Assembly (NCBI GenBank): GCA_027924585.1
Contig: BSBM01000764.1
Span: 3,723,501 to 3,787,500 of the forward strand
From: Larix kaempferi
Taxonomy: Eukaryota > Streptophyta > Pinopsida > Pinales > Pinaceae
Reading direction: 5' to 3'
Length of the DNA stretch: 64,000 nt
Under the pieces are notes generated by a model that saw only the letters and a program-made list of their open reading frames with translations, was not told where the DNA came from and searched no databases. Each line of letters starts with the position of its first letter. Positions within the stretch are counted from its first letter, which is position 1. The translations under genes and the position numbers were made by a program. Below, in pieces: positions 22,545 through 34,666 of this stretch.

Positions 22545-25500
22545 TAGTGGGATGGTTATGATCAGAGTGGCATAGTGGTAGCATGGTGGTCCCTTATTGA
22601 TATTAGATGGGGATCTTGGAGTTACAACATTGGGAATATTTTCAACAGCAGACCTGGAGGTAAGGGTCAGTTTTGGATTTCACAAGATGCAAGGATAATT
22701 TTAGGGGCGAAATTTATCCTATGGGCTATTTTTCCATGTTTTTTTCCAAAAAAGATTTGCCAATTTGCATTTTTTGAAGCCCCATTTCGCCCAATTTTGA
22801 TGGGGTAAAATTTTTTCACACTAAAAATTGCCAAATTATTATATAAACTATATAAAATCCTTAGAAATTGAAATAATTTTAGAAAATTATTTCCAAATAT
22901 TTTATAGTTGACGTTTTAAGAATTGGTAAGATTCGCCAAGGTTTATACACTTTTAAATAAGTATGGATCCTTAAAATTATCCCTGATGTCAAGATGAGAT
23001 TCCTAGTAGACCAGTTTATTGGGGAGTTGATTGAGTAGCAACACTATATATTTACTCTTCTTATTGGCATTGGTTAGGAGTTTTCCTATGTCAGTGCTTT
23101 GCACGACCATAAAGTGTGCAAGGTATACTTCACCTCCTTTTAGATGTTTTGAAGCCATGATACCAATTTCCACCCTTAGTGTGGCTCAGATTTTGGACTA
23201 TAGATTTGATGAATTGGTCCTCTGGATATTGTAGCCTTATGAAAATTCATCACTAAGGAAGGAGGTAGAAAAATCAATGAGCATAAGTTGGGGAAGAAGT
23301 AGAAGCCTTACAACTCTAAGGTTTAAATTGCTTGGGGACAAGCAATCTTGGGTGGGTAGGACTATCATGTCCCCATATTTTTTCTATGGACCACTCCATT
23401 GCACTAGGGGGGATGCATTAGCCTAAGTCACTTGGTAAGTCATGAAAAATGATCAAGGTGGTGATGTGGGTCAAATATTTGTATAGTTTGATGTATAAAT
23501 TGTGAAATGATGCAACATTAGGTAAAATTGGACAAGGAGGGCACACAAGGAGGTTGCGTTAGGCCCCACATGAGTTGTAACTCCGTCAAATTTGAATTCG
23601 AAGGTGGCATTGGAAACATTGTACAAGGAGCGCACATTAGCGGAGGAATGAGTCCAAATAAGTGGTGTAACTCCCATCCAAGGTGGAAGGAATCCTATCA
23701 TGGAGGCATCTCATGGGTTGTAACTCCCCGAGCTAAAAATAGCAAATCGATAACAACATATGATATATATGACAAACTATGACAAGAATAAAGTCCTATG
23801 ACATCTTATGACAACTTATGACAGCATATGACATGTTGCAGGTCCTAAACTTAGCCAAGGAGAGTTCTAGAGGAGAGGGGTGGGCCCACATGCTAGTGTA
23901 ACTTCCCCAAAATCAAGCTAAGGTGCTCTAATTCGAATTTCCAAGGAAGATGAAGGTATAATTTAGAAAAATAAAATTATAGAGGAATTAAATGTGTCAC
24001 AAGGTGTCATTCTCTCATAAAAATAACATTTATTAATATTTTATTAAATAATTGTGAGAGAATTCTAGAATTGGGGAAAATGCTCCATGAAGATTTATAA
24101 AAAGGGTGAAGACACAAGTGAAAGGGATTTTGGTCATTTGAATTTTGGTATTGGAGAGACATTGATATTCTCAATCTTGGGATATGTCCCGCTTGATACA
24201 AAACTAGTTTCGGTGGTGAAAGATTCCACCCTAGCTAGCAAGAGATGAGAAATCACTCAGATTTCTCAATTGTGCTTCATGTGAATGAGAGGTGAGGAGG
24301 AATCACTCAGATTTCTCTAGTGAGATTTATTTGATGCAGGTTTAGATATTTTCTATTACTAGTTTGAATTCATCTGCAGTTATTTGGAATTTCAAGCTGT
24401 AACAACAAAGGTTTATGATGTTTTCTGATCATTTTGGTGTTGGATTTTTGGGTTCTTGCTTGAGAAGGGCGCACCATTGGATCCATTTTAACTTGTAGAG
24501 ATAATTATTGGGAATTACATGACTTATATGTGATATAGGGAACAATTTTCTAGGCTTATATATCATTTGGAGGTGTTTCTTGTTGACTTAGAGCTTGGAT
24601 CAGTGAATGAGGGACGAAATGTTGGTTATGGTTTCGACACTTCTGAGCATTCATGGGATGTGAGACCTGTTCTATTATGTTCAAAGAATTTTTTACAGTG
24701 GGAAACACTTTTGTTTCACTCAAAAAGGTGTTCATGTGACCGATATATGCCCATTTGATCATATCTACTCCATTTTGTATCTTTATGGTAGAGGTTCGAA
24801 CTTGTACAATTGTAACTGAGTATTTCATGAGTTTTGAGCTGTGTAAGAGACATATACTATTGTGATTAGTGTCACTAATGTTCCAATACAGTGTATAATA
24901 AATATCCAAGTGTTTTCCTCATATGGTGTTCATATTTCAGTAAGAGGTGATTCCATGTATAAACATTTCTCATAAAGTCATGGCATCTAATGTCCTGAAG
25001 ATGAGACAAGGATGGCTTGAAATTTTGACTTTACTAATTCACCCACTGTAGAATCTCCACCAGATGCCATGACCTTTTACTGCGGATTCTCAGTTATTTG
25101 TCTTTCTCATATGGCTATGCAATTTACAGTATTGATTGTAAAACTTTAATAGAAGTACCCTGAGGTATTTTACTGAGTCATTTATCTCTATTTGGATGTA
25201 TTTGAGTCTTATTGAATACTTTTGGAAGGATTAGAGTTGCTTAGGATGTGTTTGGGTCAAGTTGAAAAACTAGTATTCCTATGTGGGGGAAATCGAGGTA
25301 GTCTCCATAGTTTTGATTTGGGTGTCTTCCAAAACTTCCATAAAGGTTCTATGAAGTTTTCCATTGAGATATATATCAAGTTTTGGGTGTGTATGACTAG
25401 AATTGGTTCTGTCCAAGAAAATTCAAGTAGCTTATGAGGTGTTTGGATTGAGTGGAGTCCATGGTTATCTATGTGGTTGAAGTCTATCTAGTATTCATTG

Positions 25501-25960
25501 GTTTGAGTTGGTGATTGGGTGGCTATTCATATTTGTTTAATATGAAATATAAAATTCATTGCATACTTTTATATTGGGCGATTAACTCGCCATTGGATGG
25601 GTGCTTCCACTAATATTTATGGTGCTTCCAAATTGATACTAAGGGAATTGCATACAAACTGTTTGACGAAAGTATTGAACCATAATTACTAACCAACTTT
25701 CAAAATTTATATCATATTTGTTTGGCCATATAACAGTGGTCCCTAAGTACATTAACGGAGCCGCACATCTTTTATAAATCAAAATTGAATGTGCATTCCA
25801 CTGTTGTTGAAGTTGACATACCCATCTCTTGCATTTGGTACACCACAATGATATATGAACAAGCCATTGTTTGGACCAAGTTAAAATAAACATCATTTCC
25901 ATTGAAAAATTGGAGTTAATATTCCTAATATTTAATTGGGTACATTATAGATACCTGCAA
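22545..25960. other. unassigned, probable LTR-derived sequence
   Basis: No gene recognised. A block at 23520-23960 repeats 'gttgtaactcc' phrases near 23575, 23660 and 23715, and contains a TATGACA run (23767-23835). Composition is like plant LTR sequence. 'gaggaatcactcagatttctc' is repeated near 24250 and 24300. No primer-binding site or polyprotein was found. Confidence 0.35.
23767..23835 (+). repeat. TATGACA short tandem cluster
   Basis: TATGACA occurs about six times in 70 bp at spacings of about 10-22 bp. Confidence 0.75.
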
Positions 25961-25962
25961 AC

Positions 25963-26375
25963 AAGAGGCAGAGCGAGGCATTAAAATAAATACGAAGCAT
26001 GGAGTAAAGTAAATGAGATTAGAAAATTGTATACAATTGTTTAAGCATTACCTTTGACAACAATGAGCCCCTGAGATGCCATTAACATAGACAAAATCTC
26101 AGTGAAGAGGAGATCTAGGTAATTGCTCAAGGTCGAGGGTTCCTAAAATGGTGTTGAAGCCAGTGAAAAACTATGGAGGAAAAGGATTTAACAATGCAAC
26201 ATGAATACTGCCAAATGAAGGAAAATTCAATAGAGAGGCCTGGGTAGAGGCCGAATCTCCCTCCTCCTTCAAAATGATAGAAATAAAATGAAATCTAGAA
26301 CCCTAACTCAAGTCTCTTTATGTAGCTCAAGGCCTATCTCGGAGCATTAACTCCATAGATAGTACATAGTGAGGT
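25963..26375 (-). repeat. third 618-type unit, left part
   Basis: Matches the 618-bp unit from its start through '...agtacatagtgaggt', then stops abruptly at 26375. The remaining part of the unit resumes at 32351. See the insertion at 26376-32350. Confidence 0.8.
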
Positions 26376-27751
26376 ATTGTTGACGTCTAGAAAATCCTTG
26401 CATCGATAGTAGGGATTCTCCCCAATGAAAAGTACTAACTAGACTATTCACTATTTGTAATGGGGAATTCGTCTGTATTACGGTCCGTCTACCGTAGGAT
26501 ATGATTTAGTTTTATTTTATCTGTTATGGCCCGATCCATCGTTTAAATTTTATTATTTAGACGTGCAAATGCAAATTCCTTAATTCCAATTGTGCATTAT
26601 CCTATATAGGCTAAGTTTGATTGATAGGAATAAGCCTCACAAGTGATGCGTAGGTTCTTACCTCTAGTCTTACCACCTCTTCCTTACCAATCAGCTAAAA
26701 CTACTCTATCAAAACACATAACTTTAAACTATCTATTCTAATCTATCCTCGCAAGAAGCAAATTTAAATTGTGAGTAATGACTACAATTGTTTGTTACAA
26801 CTTCAACAGTTAACCATTGAAAGAAATGTATTTCCAACCGCCATATATCATTCACCTAAAGATAACTTTGGCATAACATTTTCATCATTCATTACTCATT
26901 ATCACACTGAAAATTTCATTTAATAATCATAGTCAATAAAATCATTCACATATCATTAGAATAATCCAATAGATGAGGAAAGAGCTTATAGAATATAGAT
27001 GAACAAAAATAAGAAGTAATTCTGCACATTCATTCATGTAATTCCATGCAACAGTCTATGTAATCCTTCACTCAACAAAATAACTCTTTCTCATTAGAGT
27101 AAAAATAATTCTCATACAAAATGATACTAGTTCACTATTGCACCAGCCAAAAGCCCCTCTCTATTCTATTCCACCATATTTATCTTTATAATTTTTTTCT
27201 TGATATGAATTATCACTTCATATTCAATCTCAACTCTGGTTTTACCACAGGTTTGTCTTTTGTGGTTGCAGAAAAAAATAGTTAAATAAAAAGAAAAATA
27301 CAAAATTACATAAATTGGATGGTATATTCTCTTGACTTTGAATTTAATTATCCCAGGGATCACTCTCATAAGATATTATGTTTAGTTGTTGGGGCTCTAA
27401 TAACTTCAAAGCTATTTGATGTATAGCTAATTAATTCCTTTCGCATATCAATCAATCCCTTGGTTGTAGCCTTATGACCCTCTCCCCAAAAAAAGCGTTT
27501 AAAGTAGCTTACCCAATATGTTGATGAAGATCTTCTGCAGTGAGTGAGCCCAAATTCCTTAGATAAGATAAATATTCCTCCAAACTATTCCTCAATTATG
27601 CTACACGTTGTTGTTTTGGAATAATCTCATCAATGGATTTGGGGGGCAGAAGATGACATCTCTCGAATCTCTCTTGGTAGATGATCTAATATATATATTC
27701 AGAATTCGAGATTGACCTTTGCACCTCATTTTGTATTTTATTTACTGACTT

Positions 27752-30700
27752 CTAGAAACTTTCTAAGAGAGATATATCCAATTTTAACTCAGCAGTTGCT
27801 CTTTTTGGAAAATGTGCATGGATCTCCTTGGCTTTCCCTTTCCAAGCAATTAGCTTCTTCATTTTTTCATAAATTCTTGTTAATTTATGTTTTACAGTTG
27901 AAGCTTCTATGGAAATATGCCTTAATCTAGTGACCATTTCCTTTAACTCATAAATTTTCCCGGTAAGCAATCCCTGAGAGTGAAACAATTGTTCTTGCAA
28001 TTCACAAGCATGCTCATAAAATGGCGTCATATCTTGTTTATGAGCCTGATAAGTTTTGAGTTGTTCTACTAAGGATTCATTTTCTCTAGTTTATTCTGTT
28101 ATTTGAACCTACAAAACTCCTTGTTCTATGGTGAGTGACTCGACTTGTTTATCTAGTTCAGTATCCTTGTATTCTAGTTCACTTATTTGATTATGGAAAT
28201 CAGTTCTTTCACCTTCCATAATGACTAGTTGAACATTCAATGAATCATTTTCATCCTCAATACTTTGAAAGTCTCACAAGAACTTTTCCTTTCTTGATTC
28301 TAGTGCGTCTCGCTGTATTTTCATCTCTATTCCCTCACTACGAGCTTTTACCAAATTGTATTTAAGCTTGATCATCTTGGCGTTTCTCCTTTATAGATAT
28401 TCTCTCAACTTGTCAATATTATAGGCATTTTCCTGAGCTGCTGCAACATTCATTGAAGCAGTGAATCTTGGATATTTATTAGTGCCTTCCATTACTATAC
28501 TCTCCTGTATAGTTATGATATCCGACTGCATGGAAATCTTCAATCTCTTCTCTTTCCTTCTTATAATGGTCTTCCTTTTGGGATAAAAAACTATTGTATC
28601 TAGTTTATCCATCGAATAATGCTTTGACAGTGTGAAAGGGGTGAGCCCGAGCTCATCTAATGGGATATGTCCTCAAGTAAGAGGTACTTCTGTATTATGA
28701 TCAGTGGGGTTGTTTATGTCCATATCTTGTTGATCCTGGATTTCTTCTTTATGTCTTTTATCTTCCACAACTTTCTTGATCCTTACTTTATCTTCTTTCT
28801 TTTTAGATTCATCTTGTAATATTTTTTCCTATTGATCCTCGACAACTGCTTTGTTTTCCTTCTCATGTTCTTCTTTATTTCTTGCTGCCTCAACTTTTTT
28901 TCCCTTTGACTCATTTATTTCTTTTCCTTATCTAGCTTCTCCTTTTGCAACTTTTTTTCTAACTCTTCTTCCCGAGACTTATTTGAATTTTCAGTTGCTA
29001 GAGCCTCCTCAACTAATTTTATTTGTGCTGCTTCTTTCGAAGCTTCTTCTATTTGGCTCAAGCTTGCCTCTATTTTCTTTCCAAACCTTTTATTCAAATC
29101 TGCCATGTTCTTCGATCTCTTGTATACTTCTTCATATTTTAAGAAGTGATCAGGATATTCAAAGTTGACTCTGCATGATGCACAATGTTTAGCTACCTTT
29201 TGTAGGCTATAATTTCTAACAAAGATTTTTTCTCCAAAGTGATATGCCTCTAACTCTCTTACAAAATATTCATCTCTTTTAAATTTGGTAAATTTATAGG
29301 ATAAAATTGTGAACGGAAGTGGAGGATATGATGCCTTTTTATTCTCATTCAAAAAGTGCCCAACTCCATTTACAAACACTTGTCTTACTGCCTCCTTCAA
29401 GATAACATAGTCTGTAACATACCTGGGAATCAAAGAAAGGCTCTTTGTGCTTCCATACATTTGGATATAGGTTCCTTTTGGAGTAAAGTAATAATATCTA
29501 TATTCATTGATAACTTCTAATGTTGCATTTGGCATGCAGTTCGGTTCTTCATTGAAAATCAATCGATAAAGATATGTTATAAATTCTTCACAAATTAACT
29601 TGTTAAAGCTGGCATGTCTGTGTGCCCACATAATCTGATATGCCACATATATTGGAGCCTCCTTTGGAACCCAATAGCATCCTTTCTTATGGAAAGGATT
29701 TCTTATGAGGATGCAGTCAATCAGGTATGACACCATGTATAACTTAGCTTTGTTTTGCTTCAATCCTTCTTGAGCTTTTGATATAGCCCAAGCCATATAT
29801 TATGAGATCATATCTACCCAGTTGAAGATGGTACCGTGTGTGGTGACATGGTACATCAACATAATCTAGCTAAGTTTGTAATTGTTTGCAGTTTCTTTTC
29901 CATAGATCCTGCATAGAAGCATTGCAACAATCCTAAATGGAGTTTTAGATTTTTTGTCCATGCTCCCCACAAGCCCTTTGCCACAGCTATTTACCTTAGA
30001 GTAGCAATTTATTTGAATATTCTGAGTGATCTATTTTTACACTCTCAACCCAATCATATGTTAGGAATGCTTTAGGGGATGTAAACTTATATGCTTTGCT
30101 TATATGTGTAGGTTGGAATGAAGAAATTCCATTTCCATTAGCTCCCGAGATGATCTTTAATTTTTCATCTACATGTGTCAAGATCCAACCAATCACTTCA
30201 GAGCATGGGAACAAATATGGTCGTGTAGCAGCCTTGTGGAGACCAGACTTCTTTATATTATGATATATCACAATCTCCTCTATTGTTGCATCTGGCGTAT
30301 TCTAATCCCTTATAAGTTGATAGATTTCTCCCCATTTATATTCAGGGATTATTCCACTAACAACCTTCATGTCCTCAAATTGATTTTACATGGTGGATTC
30401 TGGGACCACCTCGATGCCTGAATCTGATTCCACCACTTTAACTTTGCGCTTAGAAATCCTTGTAGACATATCTGAGTCCTGCAACATAAGAGTAGTATCA
30501 AAAATTGACCGATACTATATTTATAACATAACCAAATAGATTTAAGGAAAATGCTAACATGAAGGATCCAAACCAAAATAGTAAGTACAATAGTTATTCA
30601 TGGAACATTTTCAAATTTTCTCATATTCATCAAACGAAACCATACATAAGCCACAATGTTTATGCTACCAACTATTCATAAAATGCTTCCAATGCAACTA

Positions 30701-31301
30701 CTTATGAAGCAAATGTACATTTGTAAAATATTCTGTTATGAAAACATGCTAAAAAAATACTCAAATCAAGCATTTTTATCAACTAATTGACCATTTCGAA
30801 TATAAATCAAATAAATTGACCAACGCCTCATTTGGTGATTGTTAGAGTTATATGCCAAGTTTTAGTAGTTCTCTCAACCAAAGTTCAATGAGATTAGGGT
30901 TCCAATCCCGTTTTGCAAAACTGCAACTGCAAAAGATGTGCTCGTTTAAGGTTTAGGGTTCAAAAATTCTGCTCAAAACTAGGTGTATACAACCACTTAA
31001 TTCAAATTTATGCTCTAAGTCAATTTTAAAAAAAAAACTAAAAGAGAGAATGTCGACTTCTCGATGGGAACTCCGTATAGTTAGGGTTCAAATGTTTTCC
31101 TCAAAACCAAACTTATCCATGATCAATTACTCAGCACGAAGAAGGAGAAGGCAAGCTACGAACTACAACTTTCTTTTGAAAGGAAAAGGGTGAGTTTTAA
31201 ATGGCTCACGGTTGCAAAACTAAGGATAAACGGCTTTAACGTAATCCTCTAACACCAATAAAAATCAAACAAGTTTGTCATATAAGACAAAGGAACCTAC
31301 C
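27752..31301 (-). pseudogene. decayed gene carried by the 6-kb insertion, coiled-coil protein
   Basis: A minus-strand gene model: a 5' exon ends ...CGCTATCCAG at 31301, an intron (GTAGGT...TTGCAG) spans 31300-30479, and the start ATG is at 30469 (MSTRISKRKVKVVESDSG). The same frame continues with isolated stops through a segment reading KKSGLHKAATRPYLFPCSE. The longest clean stretch is 28915-29796 (293 codons): YMVSYLIDCILIRNPFHKKG, then an aromatic-rich middle, then a charged coiled coil (SREEELEKKLQKEKLDKEKK). Further heptad-like charged fragments lie at 28391-28612 and 27752-28030. I do not recognise a named family. The layout resembles unassigned ORFs carried by plant TEs. Multiple stops make it a pseudogene. 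Confidence 0.5.
30479..31300 (-). other. probable GT-AG intron (5' UTR) of the insertion gene
   Basis: The donor CAG|GTAGGT at 31301/31300 and the acceptor TTGCAG|GACTC at 30479/30478 lie just before the start codon. The 822 bp between is AT-rich with no reading frame. Confidence 0.45.
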
Positions 31302-32350
31302 TGGATAGCGTGCTTCTAAGCTGTCATTTGAGTTGTCAGAGTATTTCTCCCATGTGTTGTGAGTGAGTGAACGACGTTCAGGAGTTGATGGTTGAAACGA
31401 GACTGTTACCTTTTCCCCTAAAAATACCCTCGAACCCTAAAATCTCAGCGAATTTCTAGTGGATGTAGAGAGCACTTTTCACATGACTTAATCGTAACAA
31501 TGCTGCTTTGTTCCCAAAAAAACTTGAATTTATAACTTGGGACTATCATTTCATCAACACTTGCACTTTATATCAGTGTCGGATTAAGTTCCAACCCGAT
31601 GTGTTTCGGGCAAGACTTTGTTTTACGCTTATGTATTCGGTGGTTAAACGAGATATGAATCTAAAACAAAGGTATAATCCCTCCGACATAGAGGGATAAT
31701 CAGAGGTCAAATTAAATACTGGTGCAAAATGAAAAGAGATCCAACGTGTATCGGAGAAAAAATCAATTCAGAACCGACTATTTTGGAGTAAAACAAGAAA
31801 GTGCTCCGATATGCTTCGAGTTCAAATTTGAAATGACTACGAAAAACCAGACTGAACAATAATTCTAAGTCTCCCGGCTATCTTTCCAGTGGGCCTCACA
31901 GAATTTGTTACTAAAACTCGTACTCGGAACATTTAAAGGAGAACATCAAACCAATAGAACATCTAACAAGCTTTGAGCAAAACCCTCGAACTCGGCGTCA
32001 GATCAGAAATAGGCCCGACTATTTTAGTGCAAAATCCAATTTTCATGCAACTTTTTCAGTGCAAAATCCAATTGGTTGCGACTATTTTGGAACAAAACCT
32101 GATTCTGCTCCGACCATTTCGGTGTCAAACCTACTTTTGATCCAACTATTTCGGTGCAAATTTTAATTTTGCTCTGAAACACTAAAACTCAAAATATTTT
32201 CGAAGTATTAAATTTTTCATGGGGGATCAACTTCTAAAAGAATTTGTAAATAGGAACAACCAAAAGCAAAGCTAAATTCAAAAATTAACTCAAGACAAGG
32301 AGGGACCCTAAATTCTAAAACAAAATTGGGGAAGGTGTTGCAACTGCAAT

Positions 32351-32505
32351 AGGTGGCAAGCGTTTGAGGTAGAACGTACATGTGGTCAGGTCCACTATAT
32401 GATCATTAGATTTGAGCTTCCTGATATTAGGTCCAAATGTGTCTTAATGAGCTTGGGAATCAATCCCCTGCAAATGGTGGTTTCCTCCATTTTCTGTGCA
32501 ACTCT
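32351..32505 (-). repeat. third 618-type unit, right part
   Basis: Resumes the 618-type sequence at 'aggtggcaag' and continues to 'ctccattttctgtgcaactc', then diverges from the two tandem copies. Confidence 0.75.
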
Positions 32506-32683
32506 AAGAAAAGGAGTCAATGAAAATCATGCAGTGGATAGGAAGCATGACAATGAGAGTGAGTGCAAAAAATCCATATTGCAATTCTACCTCCATAGAA
32601 TCCAATGACACAACAAATTACGAACCAATGAGAGGCTCTGAGTGTGAATGAGTTGCAACAACTAGCTAATGATCCTCAAAATT

Positions 32684-33739
32684 CTAAGTAGAAGAATCAT
32701 AGGAGAACAATGGGGTTTGGATTTCAACTTTAAATGCTTGTAGATGGTCCCTTGAGATCTCCTTTGAACCAACAGGGGTGAGATCAGAACCAAATGAAGA
32801 GTCTTGAAACATCAACTTCAAAACAAGAGAGTTGTAATCAATTTCATATGACTCTTGAAGTGATTGAGACTTGAACCCAAGCAAATGTATGTCTCCAACT
32901 TCATTAATCCATGGAGGAAATCCACTTGTCATTATGTAGCAGTGGATAAGAAGCAAAACAATGAGAGCGAATGCAACTTCAAAATCAGTCATAGTCTCCC
33001 AATCACCAATATGCACCCAAAAATTTGAACCAAAAACCTCATGGGAAGAAGATAAATCAAAGTTCTCTTGAACATCTTCTAGAGAAAGCTCAGGGTGTGA
33101 ATGATCTACCACAATAAGCTTATCATCCTCACAATTTGAAGAATGATAGGAGATATGGATGGATATTTATTCTCCAACAATGGAGGTTTGAATGTCTTCT
33201 CTTGGATCAGCTACATATGAAGATGATAAATCAGAATTCTCTTGAACTTCTACAGCAACAGGAGAAGGAGTAACTTTGAGGAGACTTTCACCAATTTAAA
33301 CTTGTGTTTCTACCATAAATTCTTCTTCATCTTGCACAAATTCAGAAGAGAGGTTTGAGGGAGAGACATTAGGAGGTAGAACATGTAAGGAGGTTCCATA
33401 TTCACTCTCCATATTGCTTGTATGAACCTCATTGTGCTTTCCAAAATATCTATCCAAATTTGTCCAAATATACTTTGGGTATTCAATAGTATCAATAAGG
33501 GAGCGCATGCTTGGAGATATTTCTAGAAACATTGCTCCAAATTCTTTGTCACAATCATTTATCCAATTTAATTTCTCTTCAAAGGACTCTAGACCGCTCA
33601 CAACACCAATAGACACATCATAGAGACATTGTCTCTTGAGATATGCACACATCTTTGTATTCCGCTCAGCATAACTGAATGGAGTAAGAGGAGGAACAAA
33701 TTTCAAATCCATGAAGTTGTTGTACCTGCAAAAAAACAC
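32684..33739 (-). pseudogene. copia-type gag relic
   Basis: The minus-strand ORF 33739-33296 (147 codons) has the layout of a Ty1/copia gag (UBN2/DUF4219-like). It opens with a YNNFMDLKFVPPLTPFSY region, then an MCAYLKRQCLYDV segment, then ISPSMRSLIDTIEYPKYIW and LDRYFGKHNEVHTSNMESE. These match the usual 'substrate-loop, short linker, W-x-x-L-x-x-x-(F/Y)GK' order. The frame continues with stops into an acidic tail (33112-32684) containing repeated VQENxDLSSS peptides. Context supports the call: a tRNA-Met-type primer-binding site and an LTR lie immediately upstream on the same strand. No protease, integrase or RT from this element is seen. Confidence 0.65.
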
Positions 33740-33938
33740 TCTAAAGATATATATGGAATATTAATTGATTCTAATGATCTTTTCTATGGAAAATAAGAAC
33801 TTTTGGGAGTGCTTCACACTTGGGTAGACCCCAATGGATATCCAAATGACTCAAGGAAATTGCCCCGGGATTTTGGTGGTACATCCAATGCTTCTGGTGC
33901 GTTACTGCAAGCATCTATGCTCCCCAGAATCCCTAAGG

Positions 33939-33948
33939 TCTGATACCA
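33939..33948 (-). other. primer-binding site, initiator tRNA-Met type
   Basis: The minus strand reads TGGTATCAGA, the common plant LTR-retrotransposon PBS. It sits directly after the end of the proposed LTR and about 200 bp before the gag start. Confidence 0.75.
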
Positions 33949-34666
33949 TATAAGAATTCTATGGCCTTGATTCCATGCAAGAAATTCCACAACTAAGGAT
34001 CTGAGCACAATGTAATCTTCACTTAGAATTACAACAAAGATTTAGCAGAAATAGACAATTAGAGTGATCTAGAAACACAAAAGAAAGAAATCAATTAAAT
34101 AAAAATCCATCATCTTATTAATGAATAATGAGAGTACATTATATAATACTTCTCTAAAAATAAATTCGAATTCCTTAGAGGCAATTCGATATGCTCACAT
34201 GTGGTAGGCTGACTTAGGAAAAATATCCATATATGACAACTTACTAACTCCAACTCATAAGAGATGATCACGAATTGGCTAACTTGATTTAGGTAGACCA
34301 TGAGTGATAAAAAACAAGCAACTAAGTGGATTTTCAGGAGAAAAATATAGAAGGAGTTTAGGCAAAAGCATGCAAACTTGCCAAGTTCACCAAAGCGCAC
34401 CTAACTAATCCTTATCATGATAAAAATAGTGCAAAAGTTGGTATTAACTCAGTAAAGTAGGATAAATCAAGAATAAAGCAGATTAGGGTGCCTAGCTCAT
34501 AAAACTACTTTAAAGCATCTTATGGGGCGCACTTGTGGATAAACATCACTTGGTGGTCAAGTTATGCACTAGGAAGAACATCTACCATAGTCTAAACACC
34601 TAAGAATCAACCAAAAGTTATATACTAAGGTATCTAAGGTCTAGATGGTGATTAATTATTCCAACA
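33949..34666 (-). mobile_element. 5' LTR of a copia-type element
   Basis: On the minus strand the segment opens TGTTGGAATAATTAATC, a typical copia LTR start, at 34666. It ends ...AATTCTTATA directly before the PBS (canonical CA altered to TA). Its length is about 718 bp. The left edge coincides exactly with the point where GNOM homology stops, which indicates insertion into that pseudogene. The matching 3' LTR is not seen in the window. Confidence 0.65.

Larger units (their letters stand above)
26376..32350 (-). mobile_element. 5,975-bp insertion splitting a 618-type repeat
   Basis: The flanking repeat is cut between positions that are contiguous in the two intact copies. Both junctions carry AGGT (26372-26375 and 32351-32354), a likely 4-bp target duplication (5 bp with one mismatch). 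The insert begins ATTGTTGACGTC and ends GTTGCAACTGCAAT, so only the outer ATTG/CAAT is inverted. The two ends are not repeats of each other, so it is not a standard LTR element. It carries one decayed gene on the minus strand and no recognised transposase or reverse transcriptase. It is probably a non-autonomous element or transduced DNA. Confidence 0.65.

Noticed and set aside
26376-32350. LTR retrotransposon
   Set aside because: The first and last kilobase share no similarity, and no RT, integrase or primer-binding site is seen.
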